Shown piece after piece: positions 36,601 through 49,104 of a stretch of 64,000 nt of DNA. The position numbers and the translations under genes were made by a program. The stretch's first letter is position 1. The number at the start of each line of letters is the position of its first letter. This DNA is from Citrus sinensis (taxonomy: Eukaryota > Streptophyta > Magnoliopsida > Sapindales > Rutaceae). The notes beneath the pieces were generated by a model. It saw only the letters and a program-made list of their open reading frames with translations, had not been told where the DNA came from and did no database searches. The stretch is taken from NCBI RefSeq assembly GCF_022201045.2, contig NC_068563.1:23843001-23907000 (forward strand), given 5' to 3'.

Positions 36601-36782
36601 TAGGGGTTGGCATATCAGGTTTTGGTTCGGATTGTTCGGGTTTCGGTTTGAGCTTTAACCCAATCAGATTGGAGAATTGAACCCAATCGGATTGAAAACG
36701 TCAACCCGAACCAAACCAAACCAAATTTAACCCAAATGGGTTGATAGTTTGAATCCGTTCGGGTTGCACGAGTTAACTCCTA
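36601..36782. mobile_element. hAT-type MITE (182 bases)
   Basis: Flanked by a perfect 8-base duplication AATGTAAT (36593-36600 and 36783-36790). The ends TAGGGGTTGGCA and ACTCCTA are imperfect inverted repeats. The interior is rich in GGTTCGG, AACCCAA and CGGGTT words. No coding sequence. Confidence 0.78.
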
Positions 36783-36790
36783 AATGTAAT

Positions 36791-38126
36791 AACGTGACGC
36801 ATGTAACAGAAACTGACAAAAAAACAAATTATGCTAGAGTCGAAGTACTATAGTCCTACCGTGAAATGATTTAACTTGAATTTCGTAGAAAAATGTTCTT
36901 TCTTACTTTATTTGAACATAGAAAGAAATTGAAAAAAATTATAAATTGTATTTTAAAAAGAGTTGTAGAAAAAATGAATTGAGAAGTAGCACAATTGAGA
37001 AATATTTTTATCCCAATTTATCCCCTTTTTTTTAACGAAAATATAGATAAGTTAATTTTACACTTTTTGAGTGACTAAATTGAGATTATATTGTCACTGT
37101 AACGGGGGATTTTCCCTGCAACTAATGGGCTATTGAACTAAATCACAGTAGTGGGCAACTAACCTGACCCGAGTCAATCTGAACAAAAAAATTATCGAAT
37201 TTGATGCGAATGATTAATTCAAACCGATCGGATTTTATTGTTATTCAATCAGGTAAAACCCAATTCAATTCAAAAATCTGAAGAAATCAAAGCATGCACA
37301 AATCATCTACGACATAAATTTTCAATCTCATCTGAACTGTATTTGGATCGAATTGAATTACAAGTTAGGATTGAGTTTGTATTACTTTCTTCTCAACTCA
37401 GTTAACTCGAAATCTAATGAGGTTGATCCAAACTTGATCCGACCCAAATTCGCCCAACCTTATTAAATCATAGAGATGTATATCATTGGATTTTGCCACA
37501 CAAGAAACTTCTATGGGATGAAATCAAGACAATTTTCGTGAAAAATAATGATATGCATGCAACTCTTCACAATAGATCATTCTTACTAAACCGTCATGAT
37601 TCTTGGCCCTAGTGTCAATATCTGAAAATTTCTGAATAATCAAAGTCCGCCGGCTTCCGGCTCATATATATACTCGTTCAAAGTCAAAAGTAACAGACCG
37701 GCTAGTGTCCTTTTGAATAAATTGATTAAAGAATTTGTTTGCTAGAGCTAAGAGAACAAACAATTATTAACTAAAAAAAAACTCATTTGTTTATGTTGAT
37801 CGGCTGTACCTATAATTATCTGAGTTTAAGTAACAAAAAAAAAATAAGAGCCGATGTTTATCGAGTAAGATTTTCCATTTCATATTTAAATCTTCAAAAC
37901 TGTGAGAGCCAAAAAATTGTAAAAGTTTAGATGAACTATTAAGCTTAGATATGGAATGAAACAAATCGAACTTCTTTTATAACTTTATGCATCACTTCTT
38001 TACATTGAAACAATTTTGGTAACATTAGAAAAAGGAAAAATTAGCAAAATTAATTGAATAAACGAATTATGAACTAACTCCAAACCCTTTTGTTTGCCTA
38101 TTTCCCCCCTTTCTCCCATCGATATT
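36791..38126. other. Intergenic, downstream of the first F-box gene
   Basis: 37130-37460 again contains AACCCGA/TTCGGGTT-type words like those of the hAT MITE beside it, possibly a decayed relative. No gene seen. Confidence 0.35.
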
Positions 38127-39194
38127 TTAAACGTACAAAATGAAGAACCATAATGCAAAAAAAACACTAACCCCTACACAAATACAAGCCATATCCAAAA
38201 CTCTCTCTCTTTTGTCCTTCTTTTCTTTTCTCACCCTCTTCCTCTCCGTAAATTCCTCATACCTCACCTTCCCATTTTGCCCCCCTTCCCCTCTCTTTCT
38301 CCTCTTCCCAATCTCCATGGCCTCCTGCAAAATTACCAAACTGTCCCTCCCGCTCAAGCTCCTCCCCTCCATGTCCTCCACTTGCATGCTCACCTCCCTC
38401 ACGTGCACCTCCCCTCCCTCCTCCTTACTCCTCACGCACGTGACCGCCACCTCGCACTTCACGTACTCCATCTCTGATGATCCTGACCGTCCGCTACTGT
38501 TATAATCTCCCGCCATGATGGTCGCGAACCTCGCCCGCAGCACATCTCCCGCCGACCACTGCCGCTCCACTGCAACCGCTCTCCCGCTCGATATATTAAC
38601 CGCACGTTTCTTAACTGGGTCAATTAGTATCCAACTCAGCGTTAAGTTTTCTTCAAGATCTTTGAGCCACGTGTCACCCTCACCTCCATGCAGCGTGGGT
38701 GCCAAAACTGAGTCTTTTGAGTCAAACAAATCGACCCGAAGCGGCGCCGCATAAAACCAATCGGTCGCCGTTTCAATCACGTGGGTCTTTGATACAATGA
38801 GGGCGTTCTTATAATGAATATCCACGCAGGAGACGAGCTCATTAGGAAGATGACGATCGGGATTGCGTTCTGAGGGCTGGCGGAGGTGATCCAGAGCGGG
38901 GAACGCGTCGGAGAAGAAGGAGCGGTGGCCGGCGGGGAAGGTGGAGACGACGCGGCTGACATTTTCGTCGGTGATGGAAGGCCACGTGGCGCTGCAAATT
39001 TGGCGCCAGAGATCGTCTTGTGTGGAGAGGGCGTGGAGTTGGGAGGAAGCGCAGGAGGTGGCGGCGAGAGCGGGGCCGTCGAGGCGCGTGAGGATGTGGG
39101 TCTGGATAACGTCTTGAGGGACGGCGGAGATGTCATCATCGACGGTGACTGTCGACGACGATGAGGAATAAGAAGACATTTTATCTGAACACAT
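38127..39194 (-). CDS. F-box protein (At2g27310-like), copy 1
   Basis: Intronless, up to 355 residues; a second ATG at 39179 (MSSYSSSSS) may be the true start. The N-terminal F-box (about residues 23-70: AVPQDVIQTHILTRLDGPAL, then SCASSQLHALSTQDDLWRQI) would bind the SKP1 subunit of an SCF ubiquitin ligase. The rest follows the plant family with this layout: HRSFFSDAFPALD, a central domain with LTLSWILIDPVKKRAVNIS, and EVSMQVEDMEGRSLSGRDSL. The tail is unusual: a very basic stretch (ERKRVRKEKKDKRERV) followed by a hydrophobic segment to the C-terminus (VGVSVFFALWFFILYV) that could anchor it in a membrane. The target protein is unknown. A related gene lies 10 kb away on the same strand. Confidence 0.88.
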   Translation of the reverse strand: MCSDKMSSYSSSSSTVTVDDDISAVPQDVIQTHILTRLDGPALAATSCASSQLHALSTQDDLWRQICSATWPSITDENVSRVVSTFPAGHRSFFSDAFPALDHLRQPSERNPDRHLPNELVSCVDIHYKNALIVSKTHVIETATDWFYAAPLRVDLFDSKDSVLAPTLHGGEGDTWLKDLEENLTLSWILIDPVKKRAVNISSGRAVAVERQWSAGDVLRARFATIMAGDYNSSGRSGSSEMEYVKCEVAVTCVRSKEEGGEVHVREVSMQVEDMEGRSLSGRDSLVILQEAMEIGKRRKRGEGGQNGKVRYEEFTERKRVRKEKKDKRERVLDMACICVGVSVFFALWFFILYV

Positions 39195-41503
39195 TCGAGA
39201 GTGATAAGAGAAGCTTTGAATTTATTTATTTATTTATAGGGGTGAGGAAGATAATTTTACTAAGTCAGAAGTGGCTGTCTGAAAATCTTTTTTGTCTTAT
39301 TGGGAAAGTACTTCGTAATCCCATGGCTTTTGAAAATACTTTCGCAGTGACGTAATATATACGAAAATATTCCAACACTCGATTTTACGAAAGAAATGAG
39401 TATTCACCACTCGATCACTATAGCCAATAGGGTATGATTTAAAATAATTTTAATTTACAATTACAGTACTTCTTTAGATATTATATTTGACCCGATTTAT
39501 AAATTAACTTACCTTATTTGACTCGATTTATGAATTAACTATCTTTAAAATCTCCAACTATTGTTATTTTATGTTTATTGATTAACAAAGTTATTTATTA
39601 ATCAACAATAATATTTGAAAATCACAAAAATAGTTTGTTAGGTCCATCTCATTTGAATCCAAAAACCCAAAGTTCAAAAAACCTTACTTAATGTGTAATT
39701 AACATTACCTAACATAAGAGCCTTAACTGTGACTACACCCCGAATCCGAATTAATCGGGGCCCAATGGGATCGCCAGAAATCGAATGGTTTAAACAAAAA
39801 AAAAAAAACATTACCTAACATATATCACCTAATTGTTAGTTTTACTAGGATTCTTGGACCACATTTTATGAAGTCAAACCATTTTCTATAATAAGACCAC
39901 ATAGTGATTTCTTAATTAAGTTTTCCTATTTTACTAACGATTCGGCCCTACATCAATCTCAATGGTTAACGTAATCTCCATTCTTAATTGTTTAATAATC
40001 ACAAATGGGAGAACGACACAAGCAATAACAATAACACACGCGCGCACGTGTATATATGGTACTAAATTTTATTTTAAAAAAAAGAAAGAAAGAAAGATTA
40101 CCAATTCACTTATTTGAAGTAATATTTAGAGAGATCTAAGCATCATCAAACAAACTTTTATGAATTAAAATGAGAGAATCATCCCACCAATCATAAGTAT
40201 CATATAAGTTAACCCTAATTTAACAAGGCTTTCAGCTACTAAATTATTATTATAAATCTGGGTATAGTTGCGCGGATATGCATAATACGTATGTGTAAGT
40301 ATGAAGGACACATATACCGACATATATTTAATGACAGAAGGGGAAATAAAAACGACATAAACATGGCGTTATTTAAATTATTTTTTTATAAATTCTCCGT
40401 CTAACAATGATTTTGATATTTCCGCGTAAAGAACTTATCAAAAAAGTTGAATTATTATAATATCTGGCACCCAACTCTGCCTTAGAGTGTGACCAATAAA
40501 TGACTTGCCAATTGAATGCCTTTGTGATAATGATTCTTGATTATGTGAGTGTCATGTTGTAATTGTCACCCTTATAATTGTATGCGTGTGAAAGTCGAGA
40601 AGATTGAATGTGTTCTTTTAACAAGTTGTGTTAAATTCGGATTGACTTTTATGCAAATTTGGGTCTCATTTATTTTGGGTGATTTAAATTATCCGAACTC
40701 TTGACAATTGTCTGTTTAAAGAGCATTCACAGCCAGTGGGCGTTGGGCTAATATATATTAATATAGTTTTCGATGAACTTAATTGCAATTTTATCGGTTT
40801 GATTTTAAAGAATTCGACATTGTTCCAGCTGGAGGAACAATGTCTTGTAAGATTTCTAATCAATCTTAAATGATTATTTTTCCTTATCGTAAGTTTGATC
40901 AATATCAAGATTATGCAATTAAAGTTATAAAATTACATGCATAATAAAAGATAAAAAAAAAAATACTAGACGTCTCGTTTCAATGCATCCTATAGCCTGC
41001 GGCATGAATCAAGTTGCTAGTGCGTGCTTTAAGATAAGCCTCAAAAGTGTCTACTCGTCACCATCACCACTTGAATTCCACTTGGATTAGGTTGTTAGTA
41101 ATGTTGTCAAAATCTTTTACTAGGACTTTGTGGAAGAGTCATCTGCAATTATATAGAAAATTGACTCTCGTGTATAGTGGCTATCCATACTTTTGATATT
41201 TCAAACCACTTGATCTTGAACTAATCCCATCTACAAATGGATAAGATTTTAGTCTCTGTGTAATTTTTTTAAAAAAAGGATTTGGGAAGTTAGTATTGAT
41301 CCATTAATTAGTTGGGTTTCAGTATCGGAGTCTTGTAAATTTATAGTTCATTTTTTTTCTTTAAGTGATGATGAATATCTAAATGTTATCCTTCAATTTT
41401 TATCCTAAATGATATGAGGATACTATTGTAAATTTATATATAAAAATACTTTGCAGGCTATTAAAAAAATAATGTATGATAGATTTATAATTTTATTATA
41501 TAA
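39195..41503. other. Intergenic between the F-box paralogues, first part
   Basis: No gene supported. It contains short (AAAG)n and (AC)n-like runs near 40035-40100 and a GC-richer 60-base patch near 39735-39790 (CCGAATTAATCGGGGCCC) followed by a poly-A run, perhaps a SINE or retroposon tail. Confidence 0.35.
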
Positions 41504-41512
41504 AATAATTTT

Positions 41513-41937
41513 AGGAGATTATCAGTTTACCCTCTACTTAAATTAATACATACCATACGTTTATCTCATTACTCTTTTCATAATAATTAATAATCTTTCC
41601 ATGATATTATGATTTTATAGTATTATCCTTATTTTCAAATGCACTTTCATTCATAATTATTATGAATTAAAAAATTAAGAATTAAAAATAAGGAATTATG
41701 TTTTGATGTGAATAAAAAATTAATAATAAGATATTTTTGTTATGCTTTTTGTTATTTTCAAATATTTTCTCAAAATAAATACATATTTTATATTTTCAAG
41801 ATAAACTATTAAATAAATGACTCATTTACCCTTATTTTCCTTTAAATATTTGGTGTTAGGGATGTTTTGGATATTATAAAAATATAGGGGTAAATAATAC
41901 ATATTGATTTCAATAGCTGAGAAATTGGCAATCTCTT
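41513..41937. mobile_element. Mutator-like MITE, copy 2 (425 bases)
   Basis: A perfect 9-base duplication AATAATTTT flanks it (41504-41512, 41938-41946). The ends AGGAGATTATCAGTTTACCC and GAAATTGGCAATCTC match the foldback MITE at 31921-32617, as do internal phrases (ATGTTTTGAT, GGGTAAAT). It is more diverged and shorter than copy 1. Confidence 0.72.
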
Positions 41938-41946
41938 AATAATTTT

Positions 41947-43284
41947 TTATGATTTTGCCCAAATTTTAAAAGTATAATACATCCCCCCAAATTTCTGTTA
42001 GTTTTTAGCATATATATGCCGCTGAGCATATTAGTTCAATTGGTTGTGAATGCACTTTGCATGTGTAGTTATATAATTGTAAAGGTTGATCAAACATGCA
42101 ACATTTGCTATGCGGATTAAATAAGTTGTTGATTAAAAATAGTTAAGTATTTGGTAAATTGTGTTGTTGCTATTGCTGTGAGTTTAAAAAGTAAAGTACA
42201 TGTATTTGGTAAATTTTATTGTAAAAATGATATTTTATTATATAATGATTAAAGTATACATAAGTTTAAACGACTTTAATTGATATATGAGGGGTTTATG
42301 GAAAATAATACATAATTGTCTTTTTGTTAAAATACTAGTTTTACAATAAGAACTTTAAAAAGACATGGTGCCTCATTCAATAAGATGTTTACATAAAGCA
42401 ACTTGCTTTTAAAAGTTGTTAAAATGAAAAATTTATAAAACAAATATCTTTTAAAAGATTTACTAAACACCATTTTTATCAAAATTTATTAAATAAGCCA
42501 GTTATAGCGTTTCAAGCTTAATCTCAACCTGAGCCTAAATTTGAGTAATAATATGAGTTAAGAATTGATATTCAGTAGATGAGGTTTTTCATTGCATCCT
42601 AATCTTTTTTTTTTTTCAAAATAATTAAAGAAAAGCAATTGATCATAGTTAATAGGAGATTAGAAGAAATAGAAATCAGTGAGCTTATTGGTGGATTTAA
42701 TTTCCCAAATGCATTATCTTGATGGCACATCCTAACTTCAACTTAACTGAAAACGAAAACTGAGCTCTATCAACTTGATCTTGATGTACTTTCACGGCAA
42801 TTGCAGCTCATGAGCAGCTATCAACTTGTTGTACTAAACGATTCAGTGCTTGTAAAATATTCCGACTTTGGATCGGTGGTTAATTAATCACTTCAATTTT
42901 AAGGTACAAGCCATATGTCCTAATCCTCGGAGAGCTTTAAAGCTCAAATTTTAATTTTAAGCAACAATTGAGTTAGTTGCTAATCACCTAATCGTCACCT
43001 AATTGTCAATTTTAAATTACTAATGTTTTTGGAATGATCCCCACACTGATGATGACGGCGATGATGAATTATTATTATTGTTTTTTAATTTTAGCAACTC
43101 AACTGTGGCTCCCGTCTTGGCTCTTGATCTGTTTATAACACAATCTCTCCGTTCAGGATGACACAAATAATGATAAGAAGTTACTGTTAATATCAAAGGT
43201 TTAATTTTTTAAATTTCGCCATTTCGGATCTACCTTAGGCCCTATTTAGAATTACAAGAAGTTGCTGTTAATATGATAGGTTTA
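41947..43284. other. Intergenic, contains a local duplication
   Basis: 43172-43230 (AAGAAGTTACTGTTAATAT..AAATTTC) is repeated at 43256-43284 plus 43538-43560. The second copy is interrupted by a MITE. No gene seen. Confidence 0.5.
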
Positions 43285-43537
43285 GGGTGCGTTTGGGATT
43301 GAAAAGTTACAACACTAAAATATTTGGTAAATAATATCTGTTGTACTTTGGAAGTTATGTTGATATGATTTTTTATTTGTATAATGAAAAATCTATTATA
43401 TCTTTAATAATTTCATCAAAATTATTATTTAAAATTTATATTTACTATATATTACTAACCTTTGTTTCAGAGTTACAACTTTTTTTACATAATAGCTGTA
43501 CCTTAAAAGTTACAACACCTCAATCCCAAACACACCC
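43285..43537. mobile_element. Tourist/Harbinger-like MITE, copy B
   Basis: 253 bases. Terminal inverted repeats GGGTGCGTTTGGGATTGA and TCAATCCCAAACACACCC, then GTTACAAC at both subterminal positions. A TTA duplication lies at 43282-43284 and 43538-43540. No transposase. Confidence 0.85.
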
Positions 43538-43540
43538 TTA

Positions 43541-44443
43541 ATTTTATAAATTTCAGATCTAATTTAATTAGGGACAAAATTTGGTGCCTAGCCTGCTGTA
43601 ATTTCACTTCAAATTAAGGTTGTATTATCAATGTGGATTGAGAAGTAATTAATTACCCCTCTCTTTTGAGATCCGACAAAGATATGAAGGGCAGCAAAAA
43701 TTTGAGTGTGTTCATTATGATGACAGAAGCTGTCATTGCATGCATTATGTGTAAAACCAACATTACTTTTATGTTAATTCATTTATTTTATCTTTCATTT
43801 ACATAATTTATATTTTATTTTATATTTAGTATTAATTTACAATTTTTTTAATATTTTATAAGTTTTTATTTACCAATAATACATCAACTTATCACTTCAA
43901 TATTAATTTACTTATTTTACTATCAATTATATAATTTATATTATATTTTATACATGATGTTGATTTATGATTTTTGTTAAATTTATATATCTTATATTTC
44001 ATTTATATAGTTTACGTTTAATTATAGTATTACTGTCGTGGCTTTTAATCACGCCTTCACAATCACATTTCATTATTGATGGAAGCACTTTTTTTGTTAT
44101 AAATATAAAGTTTTGCGTTAAAAGATATGAATTCGTTAATGGAAGAAGAAGTTGTAAAAATATAAAAATAAAAATTGTGACTGTTATGACATACAACAAT
44201 AGTGAATTAGTATTTTTTATTTTTTGAATCTAATTGAAATAATGAGTTGATTGATGCTGATTTCCACCGAATTTCTTGACTGAATTGGTCATCAACGCCG
44301 TTGAAGTAAACGTGTTTGAACGGGTTTCCGTTGACTGCTCTGGAAAAGTTCTTTCATTTTCGGAGCTTGCAAATGGATGCTCCACATTTTGGAAACTTGA
44401 CTAACATTATTGAAATTAATTAAGCAGTTATGATTGCCATGTA
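43541..44443. other. Intergenic between MITEs
   Basis: AT-rich, no gene seen. Confidence 0.35.
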
Positions 44444-44605
44444 GGGTGCGTTTGCAATTTAAGTTAGGCGACTATAGTTTATAATTTTATCAAAATTATT
44501 ATGTAAAATTTATATTTATTACATATTATTAATTTTTATTTAATGGTTATAATTTTTTTTCTATAATAATTTAAAAATTATAACACTTTAATTTCAAATA
44601 GGACC
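44444..44605. mobile_element. Tourist/Harbinger-like MITE, copy C (diverged)
   Basis: 162 bases starting GGGTGCGTTTGCAATTTAAG, with a related inverted end ATTTCAAATAGGACC. GTA is found on both sides (44441-44443, 44606-44608). The core AAAATTATTATNTAAAATTT is shared with copy B. Confidence 0.55.
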
Positions 44606-44608
44606 GTA

Positions 44609-45323
44609 GTTATGTAGGTGCTATTTTTCAAAGTTTGCAAATGGGGCGTCGTTACACGGCAAGTGGGTGGAATTATCGTCATCCCTAGCCCCTCTTAAGT
44701 TTAATACACTAACGCTAAAGCCTACTCAATTTTATAGTATATGAATTATGGTTTTTATTATTGGGCCCTTAATTTTATTGATTTTTTGTTTCAGACATCC
44801 TAAATTTATAGGTTCTTCATTTTGGCCCAAACCAAGCCAAAATCTTAGTTCCACCACTGCACTGTCTTGCTTTATTTTTCGTTATCATTATTTGGAGAGA
44901 CTTACAAAACCTAGTAGTTATCGTCATGGTGCCTATTTTCCATTCAATAATTGAGAAAAGAGAATAACAAAACATGTTCTTTGTTACAACTCGTAAATTC
45001 TTTATAACACGTAGAATACAACTAGAACTTTCATCCGCTTTAAAATGAAAAAAAAAGAAGAGATAAAGTTAAAAAAAAAAAAATGGGCACTTAAAAAGTG
45101 AAAAAAAAATTGATGGCATTCTAATTTGAAATGGTAATTGGGGTAGTTCTGGCAAGAGGGTTTTAGACGGACTCAAGTAGCTTTGAGGTATGTTGATAGC
45201 ACTACTCAAGATTGAAACTTAATGGTTGGCCCAAATGTCACGCATTTGATAGCCCATTTCTCGAAGGCTTATTCGTGTCCGTGAATTGATGTCCATTCCT
45301 CCACAATATTACGCCTTGCTTTT

Positions 45324-45362
<39 letters not shown>

Positions 45363-46101
45363 CATTCGGCTTGACTCTTATCTATTTTTTAAATCTCCCA
45401 TGAAGTGCATACTTATTTTTACACACACACACACACCCACCCACTCGCCTTGAAGGGATTGGAGGTTGAAGTTTGAGTTAATTTTTTGCATGTATGTAAA
45501 GAGTGGTGAAATTAGACCACAACAAAAAAAACTGGGGAAGATTCTTAGACTGGAGTGAAATTTGACAAAATTTTAAATGATTTTTTTTGAAAATTATTAA
45601 GAGTTTTTAAAAAAATTGTTGAAGTTCTCGAATTGACGTGAAACTCTTTGGAAGCCCTCTTTGACCAGTAAAATAAAAGATGATACAGAGAACACGCAAT
45701 CAACAGCCTCTATAGACTAAAAAAGCCCAAAAATGTATGCCAATAGTGGCTTCAACTTCATCCACGGTTAAAACCAACAATGCAATGAGAATTCACAGCA
45801 TTTTTGAATGATTATGCAATAAAATTTGAATGATTATGCAAACTCTTATACGACAATAAAATTGCAACTCTTTGTTAAGAGTTGATAAAAGATTTCGTCT
45901 TTCAATAATTCTCTGCTGTTTCATACTTCAACTAATTGCTGACGCCGCAATTCAATGCAAATTGTAAAGAAATAAACACATAACCAAATGATCATAATTA
46001 CCAATGGGGGCTGAATTTACTCAAATTGGGCAAGAACCTGCAGGTCAAAAGTTGAATTTGAGAATCAGGTATTTCTTTTGTGTATTGACTTAGGATTTCA
46101 A
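44609..46101. other. Intergenic with microsatellite
   Basis: Apart from the (AC)n run at 45326-45358 and a shorter one near 45420-45436, nothing is recognised. Confidence 0.35.
45326..45358. repeat. (AC)n microsatellite
   Basis: An uninterrupted AC dinucleotide run of about 16 units. Confidence 0.95.
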
Positions 46102-46109
46102 ACATGTAT

Positions 46110-47477
46110 TAGGGATGGCAATGGGGAGGGGAGGGGAGGGGACCAATCTCCCCATACCCATCCCCAATATTTTGCATATGTCCCCGTCCCCTCCCCGTCC
46201 CCTTCAGAATTGCTTGAGATAATCCCCATCCCCTCCCCGAATAATAACAGGGGATCCCCGAGGGTCTCCGATCCCCGAATAACTAATAGTCTAATATATC
46301 TTTTTATTTTCGATTTTAAATTAATCATATTAAAATAAAAAATTCAGATAAAAATAAAGTTCAAAATATATCTTACATTAATATTGATCCATTATAAAGT
46401 CACATTCAAAATATAAATTATTAAAATAATTATCTTTGTCAATGACTCAATCTTCATAATCCTACAATAAAAAGAAAAAAATTATTTTTATATCGGCAAT
46501 AAAATAAATGAAATAAATGTAGATACTTAATTAATATTTTTAATAAAACTATTTACCTCCTGCTCCTCCTGTTCTTCCTCAAGAAATGTGGCAAATTGAG
46601 AGATAACCTCAGATTTCAAACCTAAAACAATGAAAATGATATAAGTAACGTAACTTATAAGTGCAAATATTAATAAATGTATAATATAATTACAATGTAA
46701 AATAAACTCATACTGCTATTGTAAGCTCGTAACCAACTTTGACAGCACATTAAGGCCTCCAATGTGCTTGGATGAAGTTTGTTACGGTATGGGCTCACAA
46801 CTCTACCACTGGTGCTAAAAGCTGATTCAGAAGCAACTGTTGTAATTGGAGTTGCCAAAATATCTCTAGCAATTCGAGCTAATGTAGGATATCTATTAGC
46901 ATTTGTCTTCCACCAACTCAAAATATTAAAATCTTCCATCCGGGGTGTAACTTTCTCATCCAAATATGAATCTAATTCATCTGCAACAACTGCATAATCT
47001 CCATTGTTTACACAATCATCAAAACCTGTCATCCATTTGGTTGCTTTCTTATAAGAATCCCCTGTAGATCTAGTAGAAGAACTACTACCAGTATAATCAA
47101 AGCAATAAACAGTTGGTGAAAACTTCAATTAATACTCTTCAACTAATTCCCGGCAAAGGGTGACCACTTTCCCAACATACAACTATTTTGATATTTATTA
47201 TTTTTAACAATATTTATAATTTTGTTATTTATTTATTAGTAATTTTAAAAATAAAAATAAAATTAAAAATTAAAATGAGGAAATGGATAGGGGATGGGGA
47301 TTCCACCTCATCCCCGTCCCCTCCCTGAATAAAAAATTGGGTAAAAAATTTTTCCCGTCCCTTCTCAGAATAAAAAATTGGGTATAAAATTATCCCGTAC
47401 CTTCCCCGAATAGGAAAAATCCCTGAGGGTACCCATCCCCGTGGGGATTTTACCCGTGGGGATTTTTGCCATCCCTA
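46110..47477 (-). mobile_element. Deleted hAT transposon carrying the transposase C-terminus
   Basis: Terminal inverted repeats TAGGGATGGCAA and TTGCCATCCCTA, with long GGGGA/CCCC-rich subterminal regions at both ends. The left flank is ACATGTAT (46102-46109). The right flank reads AGTCATGTAT, the same 8-mer displaced by two extra bases. Inside, on the minus strand, is the end of a hAT transposase. At about 1.37 kb it is far shorter than an autonomous hAT, so most of the transposase gene is gone. Confidence 0.85.
46670..47128 (-). pseudogene. hAT transposase fragment, C-terminal dimerisation domain
   Basis: About 150 codons. The stretch LDSYLDEKVTPRMEDFNILS, then WWKTNANRYPTLARIARDIL, followed by VASESAFSTSGRVVSPYRN, is the conserved dimerisation region of Ac/Tag1/RICESLEEPER-like transposases. 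The zinc finger and catalytic core are absent, so no active enzyme can be made. It is too close to ordinary hAT elements to suggest domestication. Confidence 0.85.
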
Positions 47478-47485
47478 AGTCATGT

Positions 47486-49104
47486 ATTGCTCCTTTACAT
47501 CGATATTAAAGGAGGAGAAAATTGACTATTTAAGAAGTGAGTTGGATTTTTTTTTTTTTTGAGTTTTGACCAAATAGAACAAAAAATAAGTGTACGAATA
47601 CAAGAGATCTTAATTATCATATCATTATAATATCATATTAATAACTGTTTAATTGACATCGTGAGGACTTAAAAAGACTAGCAAGCATTAAAGTGGAGAG
47701 TTAACATTATAAAAAAAGAAGAAGCTAATAATAATAAATAAATAAAGCATGAGGTATTAGCAAATAAAATCGGGCAAATTTATCTAAGAATCGACACAGT
47801 CTGAGCTTGAAATTTAACGATAATGAATCAATCATTCTAGTAGCATCAGAATTTTAACAATTCCCGATTTAGCTAGTCTCCTTTTCATCCTTTCTTAATT
47901 CAAGAGTCTGAATTGAATTGTCCTCTTTTATAGTTTTTATCGTATCATCAAATTTGGAATATGTTCAAATTATAGCGACAAGATCATGAAGCATATCATA
48001 TGGGGCATTAACTTTGTGAGATTGGTCAAGCGGCGATGTCGGATTTAAGATGCCTTAATTTGGCTATATAAAAAACTGGCGAGAAAAGAACAGGCAAGAC
48101 TTGAAAAGGGCAATAATGAAAGCAATACAAGACAAGAGAAGACTTGGGAAGAGGAAAACTAGTGGAGAACTGAAAAATTAATCTTCTATATGGTCTAATT
48201 AAAGAGAGAATTATCAATTTTCTTTTTCACGTTTCCTCAATTAATGGGTATATAAAAGATGTGTGCGAGCTAGTTTGGTTGGTAGAGTTTTTTTTTAGTA
48301 AACATAATAGGTTTGAGATTTGAATTCCGATTACATAAGTGAACAGAAACTAGAATTGTTTATAAACTATAATTAAAAACAAAACTATATATAATAAGTG
48401 AGCAGAAACTTGAATTGTTTATAAACTATTATTAAAAACAAAAAGTATATATAATAACAAAAATGCTACTTTGTTCAGAAAAATACTGCTCGAAATTCTT
48501 TTGGCAAGCCAAATATGATCTAAGCCAAAATGACCTGTTTTCGTGCCTTGCTTACATGAAAAAATTCCCGACTATATTTCCCAAGCAAAGTATCATTGTT
48601 GATAGAAAAAGATGAGGCAAGTTTCTAAAGGTTTGCTCAAATATTTATAGAGGCTGCATTAGTTTTACAATTGTCACACAAATTACTTCTTTTTCTACTT
48701 TTACAGTCAAAACTTTCCTAATAAGCATAATTCCAATAGTACTATGTATGTGATGAATAATAAAACATATTTTTTGTAATTTATTTTGAAAATTAAACAA
48801 AATTATTTCATTATTATTTATTTATCCAAAATATTTACTGCATGCATGCTTGTGTACCCGAAATATACGTCAATTTATTCACGTTAACTACTATGTGAGG
48901 TTACATGTCCTTGTGAAGACAACTTTACATTTTCTATTCAAACACATTCAAATTAATTTTTTATTCTTATAAGTTCTAATCACTTGCGTGAAACAAATTA
49001 ATTAATTAACAATAAACAACTACGTGTGTATATATATATATACATCTTCTTCTACACAGTACTATGACGCTGTGTCATCAACAATTCCATTCTTGTTCTC
49101 TTAT
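47486..49104. other. Intergenic upstream of transposon, possible SINE relic
   Basis: 48258-48330 has box-A-like (AGCTAGTTTGGTTGGTAGAG) and box-B-like (GAGATTTGAATTCC) sequences, as in tRNA-derived SINEs. It is followed by a tandem duplication of about 58 bases (AAGTGARCAGAAACTWGAAT.., starts near 48339 and 48397). No gene seen. Confidence 0.35.

Noticed and set aside
38140-39164. Open frames antisense or out of frame to F-box copy 1
   Set aside because: The GC-rich coding exon opens other frames by chance; only the minus frame shows the F-box and its family layout.
42015-42110. Possible further tRNA-like SINE head
   Set aside because: The boxes are too degenerate and no second copy or tail was found.
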